This document shows, one piece after another, positions 60,655 to 64,000 of a DNA stretch of 64,000 nt. The first letter of the stretch is position 1. Every line of letters begins with the position of its first letter. The notes below the pieces were generated by a model, which was not told where the DNA came from, searched no databases, and was given only the letters and a program-made list of their open reading frames with translations. A program made the position numbers and the translations under genes. Origin of the DNA: DAOUBF01 sp034432795 (lineage in GTDB: Bacteria > Chloroflexota > Anaerolineae > DSLN01); the NCBI GenBank assembly GCA_034432795.1, contig DAOUBF010000064.1, positions 1-64,000 of the forward strand, read 5' to 3'.

Positions 60655-61164
60655 ATGGAACACCCTATGATGGTTGAGGCCCTTGTGGAGATCCCCAAGG
60701 GGAGCCGCAATAAGTACGAGTACGATGAGGACACGGGCCGCATCCGCCTGGACCGCGTCCTGTATTCGCCGCTGCACTACCCCGCCGATTACGGCATCAT
60801 TTTGGATACCCTCTCCGAGGACGGCGATCACCTGGACATCCTGATCGTGAATTACGAGACCACCTTCCCCGGCTGCGTTGTGCCGGTCAGGCCGATTGGC
60901 GTGCTGGACATGCGCGACGAGAAGGGACGCGACCAGAAAATCCTGGGCGTCCCCGTCGGCGACCCGCGCTTCCGCGAGATCACCGATCTGGCGCAACTCG
61001 CGCCGCACTTCCTGGCGGAGATCGTGCACTTCTTCCAGGTGTATAAAACGCTGGAGAAGAAGGAGACGGAGATCTTCGGCTGGGCCGGCGCCGAGGCGGC
61101 CCAGGAGATTATCCGCCAGGCGCAGCAGCGCTTTCAGCAGGCCCATCGGAGGCCGGGCCGATAA
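60655..61164 (+). CDS. ppa: Inorganic pyrophosphatase (family I)
   Basis: 169 residues: VEALVEIPKGSRNKYEYDEDTGRIRLDRVLYSPLHYPADYGII start and the metal site SEDGDHLDILIV (DGDxxD, near residue 56), then DEKGRDQKILGVPVGDPRF. It hydrolyses pyrophosphate and drives anabolic reactions such as acyl-CoA activation by Acs. It precedes the DHH-CBS-CCA fusion by 3 bp, so the two are one transcript. Confidence 0.93.
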   Translation: MEHPMMVEALVEIPKGSRNKYEYDEDTGRIRLDRVLYSPLHYPADYGIILDTLSEDGDHLDILIVNYETTFPGCVVPVRPIGVLDMRDEKGRDQKILGVPVGDPRFREITDLAQLAPHFLAEIVHFFQVYKTLEKKETEIFGWAGAEAAQEIIRQAQQRFQQAHRRPGR

Positions 61165-61167
61165 CCT

Positions 61168-63744
61168 ATGGAACTGATCCTCACCCACGAGAACGCGGAC
61201 TTTGATGCGGTGGCCGCCCAGTTGGCCGCGCACAAGCTGAACCCGGCGGCCCGGCCCGTCTTGCCCCGTCGGATGAACCGCAACGTGCGCCATTTTCTGG
61301 CCCTGTATTGGGACGAGTTGCCCTTCGTCCGGGCGGAGGACCTGCCCCGCGAGCACGTGGCCCGCGCCCTGCTGGTGGATACCCAGAGCGCCATCACGGT
61401 CAAGGGGATGGACGCGCAGACGGTGGTCCAGATTGTGGACCACCACCCTCTGGGGCATGACCTGCCGCGTGGTTGGAGCTACAGCGGCGAAGAGGTCGGC
61501 GCCACCACCACGCTGTTCGTGGAATGCCTCCAGGCCGCCGGGCTGCATTTGACGCCGGTGGAGGCCACGCTGTTGCTCCTGGGCATCTATGAGGACACCG
61601 GCTCGCTCTCCTATCTGACCACGACGGCGCGAGACGTGCGCTGCGCCGCCTGGCTGTTGGAGCACGGGGCAAACCTGGCTGTGGTCAACGAATTTCTGCA
61701 CCATCCGCTCTCCGAGGAGCAGCGCCGCCTGTACGACCGGCTGGTGGAGGGCGCGGAAACCCACCAGATCGCCGGGCAATCGGTGCTTATCGCCTGCGCC
61801 CAGGCCAACGGCTTTGTGGAGGAGGTCTCCACGCTGGCACACAAGCTGCGCGACCTGTTTGAACCGGCAGCGCTGTTCGTCCTGGTGCAGCTTGACGGCC
61901 ACGTTCAGATGGTGGCGCGCAGCATCAGCGACCGCATTGACGTGGCCCGCATCACCGCCCAGTTCGGCGGGGGCGGCCACGCCCGCGCCGCTGCCGCGCT
62001 GGTCCGCGATACGCCCCTGGCCGAGGTGCGCCAGCGGCTGCTGGCCCTCCTGCCCGATTTCATCCAACCGGCGGTCACCGTCGGCCAGATCATGTCACGC
62101 AACGTGCAGACGCTGGCGCCCGTGACAACGGTGGGCGAAGCGGCGGAGCGTATGAGGCGCAGCGGCCACGAGGGCTATCCCGTCGTCCAGAATGGGCGGG
62201 TCGTGGGCCTGCTCACCCGCCGCGCTGTGGACCGCGCCATCCAGCACAAGCTGGAAGGGGCCACGGTGGACCGCTTCATGGAGCGGGGCGAGGTGGCCGT
62301 CAGGCCGGAGGACCCGGTGGAGCGCGTGGCGCAGGTGATGATGGAAACCGGCTGGGGCCAGGTGCCGGTCGTGGACGATGGGCAGGTGATCGGCGTAGTC
62401 ACGCGCACGGATTTGCTCAAGCTGTGGGCCGGGCCGCCGTCCCACCCCCGCCGTGAGGAGATCGCCCGGCGGCTGGAGCAGGCCCTGTCCCCGCAGGTGC
62501 TGGCCCTGGTGCGCGAGGCGGGCCGCATCGGGGCAGAGATGGGCTACGCCGTGTATTTCGTGGGCGGGCTGGTGCGCGACCTGCTCTTGGGCCAGCCGAT
62601 TGTGGATATTGACCTGGTGGTGGAGGGCGACGCCATTGCCTTGGCGCGGGCGCTGGCGCAGCGCTACGGGGGCCGCGTGCGCAGCCACGCCCGCTTCGGC
62701 ACGGCCAAGTGGTTCCTGCACCCCCAACCGGCGGGGGCGCCGGAGGCGATTGACTTCGTGACCGCGCGGACCGAGTTCTACGAATCGCCTTCGGCACTGC
62801 CGGAGGTGGAGCGCAGTTCCATCAAGCTGGACCTGCACCGCCGCGATTTCACTATCAACACCCTGGCTATCGCCCTGTCACCCGACCGCTACGGCGAGTT
62901 GCTGGACTTCTGGGGCGGCGAGCGCGACCTACGGGAGGGGGTGATCCGCGTGCTCCACAGCCTGAGCTTTGTAGACGACCCCACCCGCATGTTGCGGGCG
63001 GCGCAGTTGGAGGCGCGCCTGGGCTTCCGCATGGACCCGCGCACCGAGGAGTTGATCGGCCATGCCCTGCCTATGCTGGACCGCGTGAGCGGGGATCGCA
63101 TCCGCCATGAGTTGGAGGCAATCCTGAGCGAGGCCGAGCCGGAACGCGCCCTGGCCCGCCTGCACGCCCTGGGCGTCCTGCGCCAGATTCAGCCCGGCCT
63201 GGTCTGGGATGACTGGCTGGCGCGGAAGTTCGCCGAACTGCGCCAGGCCGTGCGCACCGGCCCCTGGCAGCCGGGGCCAGGCGAGCCGCCGCCCGACCTG
63301 GTTTTCCCCTACTTCGGATTGCTCACCTATCGCCTGTCACCAACTGATCTCGCCGCTGTACTGAAGCGGCTCAAGGTGCGCCGCCAGACCGCCGGGGATG
63401 TGTACGCCATCCAGGCGCTGAAGTCGGCCCTGGACGACCTGGCCGAGCCGCAGGCCAACAGCGCCATTTACCGGGCACTTAAGCCCTTCCGCGAGCGCGT
63501 CCTCCTGGTGGGCTGGGTGGCGACGGAGAGCGAGGTGGCCCGCGCCCAGATTGACCGCTACCGGCGGGAGTTGCGCTTCATCCAGCCCGTGCTGGACGGC
63601 CACGCGCTCAAGGCGATGGGACTGGAACCAGGGCCGCAGTTCAGCCGCATTTTGGAGCGGCTGCGCGCAGCCCGCCTGGACGGCGAGGTGACCAGCGAGG
63701 AGGAGGAGCGGGCACTGGTGCAGGCGCTGATCAGCGGTCAATAG
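61168..63744 (+). CDS. DHH phosphoesterase - CBS - CCA nucleotidyltransferase fusion
   Basis: 858 residues. DHH domain (1-200: ENADFDAVAAQLAAH and VDHHPLG), DHHA1 domain with GGGGHARAAAALV near residue 270, two CBS domains (about 305-430: MSRNVQTLAPVTTVGEAAERMRRSG and FMERGEVAVRPEDPVERVAQVM), then a class II nucleotidyltransferase: GGLVRDLLLGQPIVDIDLVVEGD near residue 469 and LHRRDFTINTLAI near 553, with helical tail. It probably adds A or CCA to tRNA 3' ends, with the DHH part trimming RNA. The CBS pair may sense adenine nucleotides. Similar fusions are known in a few phyla. Confidence 0.88.
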   Translation: MELILTHENADFDAVAAQLAAHKLNPAARPVLPRRMNRNVRHFLALYWDELPFVRAEDLPREHVARALLVDTQSAITVKGMDAQTVVQIVDHHPLGHDLPRGWSYSGEEVGATTTLFVECLQAAGLHLTPVEATLLLLGIYEDTGSLSYLTTTARDVRCAAWLLEHGANLAVVNEFLHHPLSEEQRRLYDRLVEGAETHQIAGQSVLIACAQANGFVEEVSTLAHKLRDLFEPAALFVLVQLDGHVQMVARSISDRIDVARITAQFGGGGHARAAAALVRDTPLAEVRQRLLALLPDFIQPAVTVGQIMSRNVQTLAPVTTVGEAAERMRRSGHEGYPVVQNGRVVGLLTRRAVDRAIQHKLEGATVDRFMERGEVAVRPEDPVERVAQVMMETGWGQVPVVDDGQVIGVVTRTDLLKLWAGPPSHPRREEIARRLEQALSPQVLALVREAGRIGAEMGYAVYFVGGLVRDLLLGQPIVDIDLVVEGDAIALARALAQRYGGRVRSHARFGTAKWFLHPQPAGAPEAIDFVTARTEFYESPSALPEVERSSIKLDLHRRDFTINTLAIALSPDRYGELLDFWGGERDLREGVIRVLHSLSFVDDPTRMLRAAQLEARLGFRMDPRTEELIGHALPMLDRVSGDRIRHELEAILSEAEPERALARLHALGVLRQIQPGLVWDDWLARKFAELRQAVRTGPWQPGPGEPPPDLVFPYFGLLTYRLSPTDLAAVLKRLKVRRQTAGDVYAIQALKSALDDLAEPQANSAIYRALKPFRERVLLVGWVATESEVARAQIDRYRRELRFIQPVLDGHALKAMGLEPGPQFSRILERLRAARLDGEVTSEEEERALVQALISGQ

Positions 63745-63755
63745 TCAATCGTCAG

Positions 63756-63794
63756 ATGGGGCCTCCTGCCCCCCTGGACGGGGGAGGGGGCTCC
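63756..63794. repeat. Short GC-rich palindromic repeat
   Basis: GGGCCTCCTGCCCCCC faces GGGGGAGGGGGCTCC. It is a small copy of the dispersed family just after the CCA fusion gene. Confidence 0.6.
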
Positions 63795-63898
63795 TGGTCA
63801 AAATTGCCCTGTTGCAAAGACAGCCATAAACAGTGGGCATTGGCCCACCGTATCGTAAACGGTGGAGTCCTCCCTATCCCCAATTTTGATGTAGGGTA

Positions 63899-63957
63899 TT
63901 GACTTTGCAGACAAGTTGTGATAGAATTTGGAAAACGTTTTCCAGAAAACGTTTTCC
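63899..63957 (+). promoter_or_regulatory. Promoter with tandem LacI-type operators
   Basis: TTGACT (63899-63904), 17 bp, TAGAAT (63922-63927). Directly after the -10 lie GGAAAACGTTTTCC (63930-63943) and GAAAACGTTTTC (63945-63956), two near-identical palindromes 14 bp apart covering the expected start point. AAAACGTTTT cores are typical of LacI/GalR-family operators. The controlled gene lies beyond the window; no ORF is supported from here to 64000. Confidence 0.75.
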
Positions 63958-64000
63958 TTAATGGGGGGTCCCCTGATGTGCCTGGCGGCATAAGGCAAGC

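Noticed and set aside
60610..62067. 485-codon minus-strand frame opposite ppa and the CCA fusion
   Set aside because: Antisense to clear catalytic motifs of both genes.

Overview
The window looks like a high-GC Chloroflexota chromosome (Anaerolineae/Thermoflexia-like). This is inferred from gene content and repeat style, not from a marker gene: no rRNA or tRNA gene was seen. Archaeal-type C1 genes, CoxDEF maturation genes, a CarH-controlled carotenoid locus, a bacterial Staygreen homologue and an LPxTG-type surface protein fit that group. Short CCCTCCCC/GGGGAGGG palindromic repeats are scattered throughout.

Layout. 0.2-5.3 kb: acetyl-CoA synthetase, then coxD-coxE-coxF, maturation genes for a molybdenum CO dehydrogenase-type enzyme whose subunits are not in view. 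5.8-24 kb: a methanofuran/tetrahydromethanopterin (H4MPT) C1 island with a redox-motif-less glutaredoxin, a DUF2193 protein, two Mch paralogues, MtdB, SOD, a LysW-like zinc ribbon, a ferritin-like protein, a DUF1464 ASKHA protein, two ATP-grasp ligases, FwdD, FwdB, FwdA, Ftr, FwdC and a CitG-like protein. FwdB keeps its [4Fe-4S] cysteines and the Mo/W cysteine, and a separate FwdD supplies the pterin-binding domain. The complex therefore looks like a true formylmethanofuran dehydrogenase rather than the cofactor-less Fhc of methylotrophic proteobacteria. Two near-identical 70-bp control regions sit before the glutaredoxin/DUF2193 genes and before the ATP-grasp/fwd genes.

24-34.6 kb: a more A+T-rich, probably acquired light-response block. 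It holds an LPQTG-anchored DUF4397 protein, a B12-type CarH repressor and a carotenoid run (crtI, crtB, SRPBCC, Staygreen/Mg-dechelatase, a truncated photolyase, PlsY-like acyltransferase, glycosyltransferase, CYP175-like P450, lycopene cyclase). Both promoters flanking carH carry 11-bp-phased TnTACA-type repeats running into the -35. The enzyme set predicts a hydroxylated, glycosylated and perhaps acylated cyclic carotenoid. 34.6-35.5 kb: a graveyard with a broken YbaK gene, a deleted fragment of ftr and a structured non-coding stretch.

35.5-64 kb: ordinary chromosome: a membrane glycosyltransferase with a late amber codon, methylmalonyl-CoA mutase large subunit, arsR with a two-domain ArsM, an iron-type binding protein with a DtxR regulator, sensor and redox genes, a peptide ABC operon with a PrsW protease, DedA, a pseudo-receiver/GAF protein, pyrimidine nucleoside phosphorylase, an M20 amidohydrolase, an S51-like protein lacking its serine, pyrophosphatase and a DHH-CBS-CCA nucleotidyltransferase fusion. 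The window ends in a strong promoter with tandem LacI-type operators.
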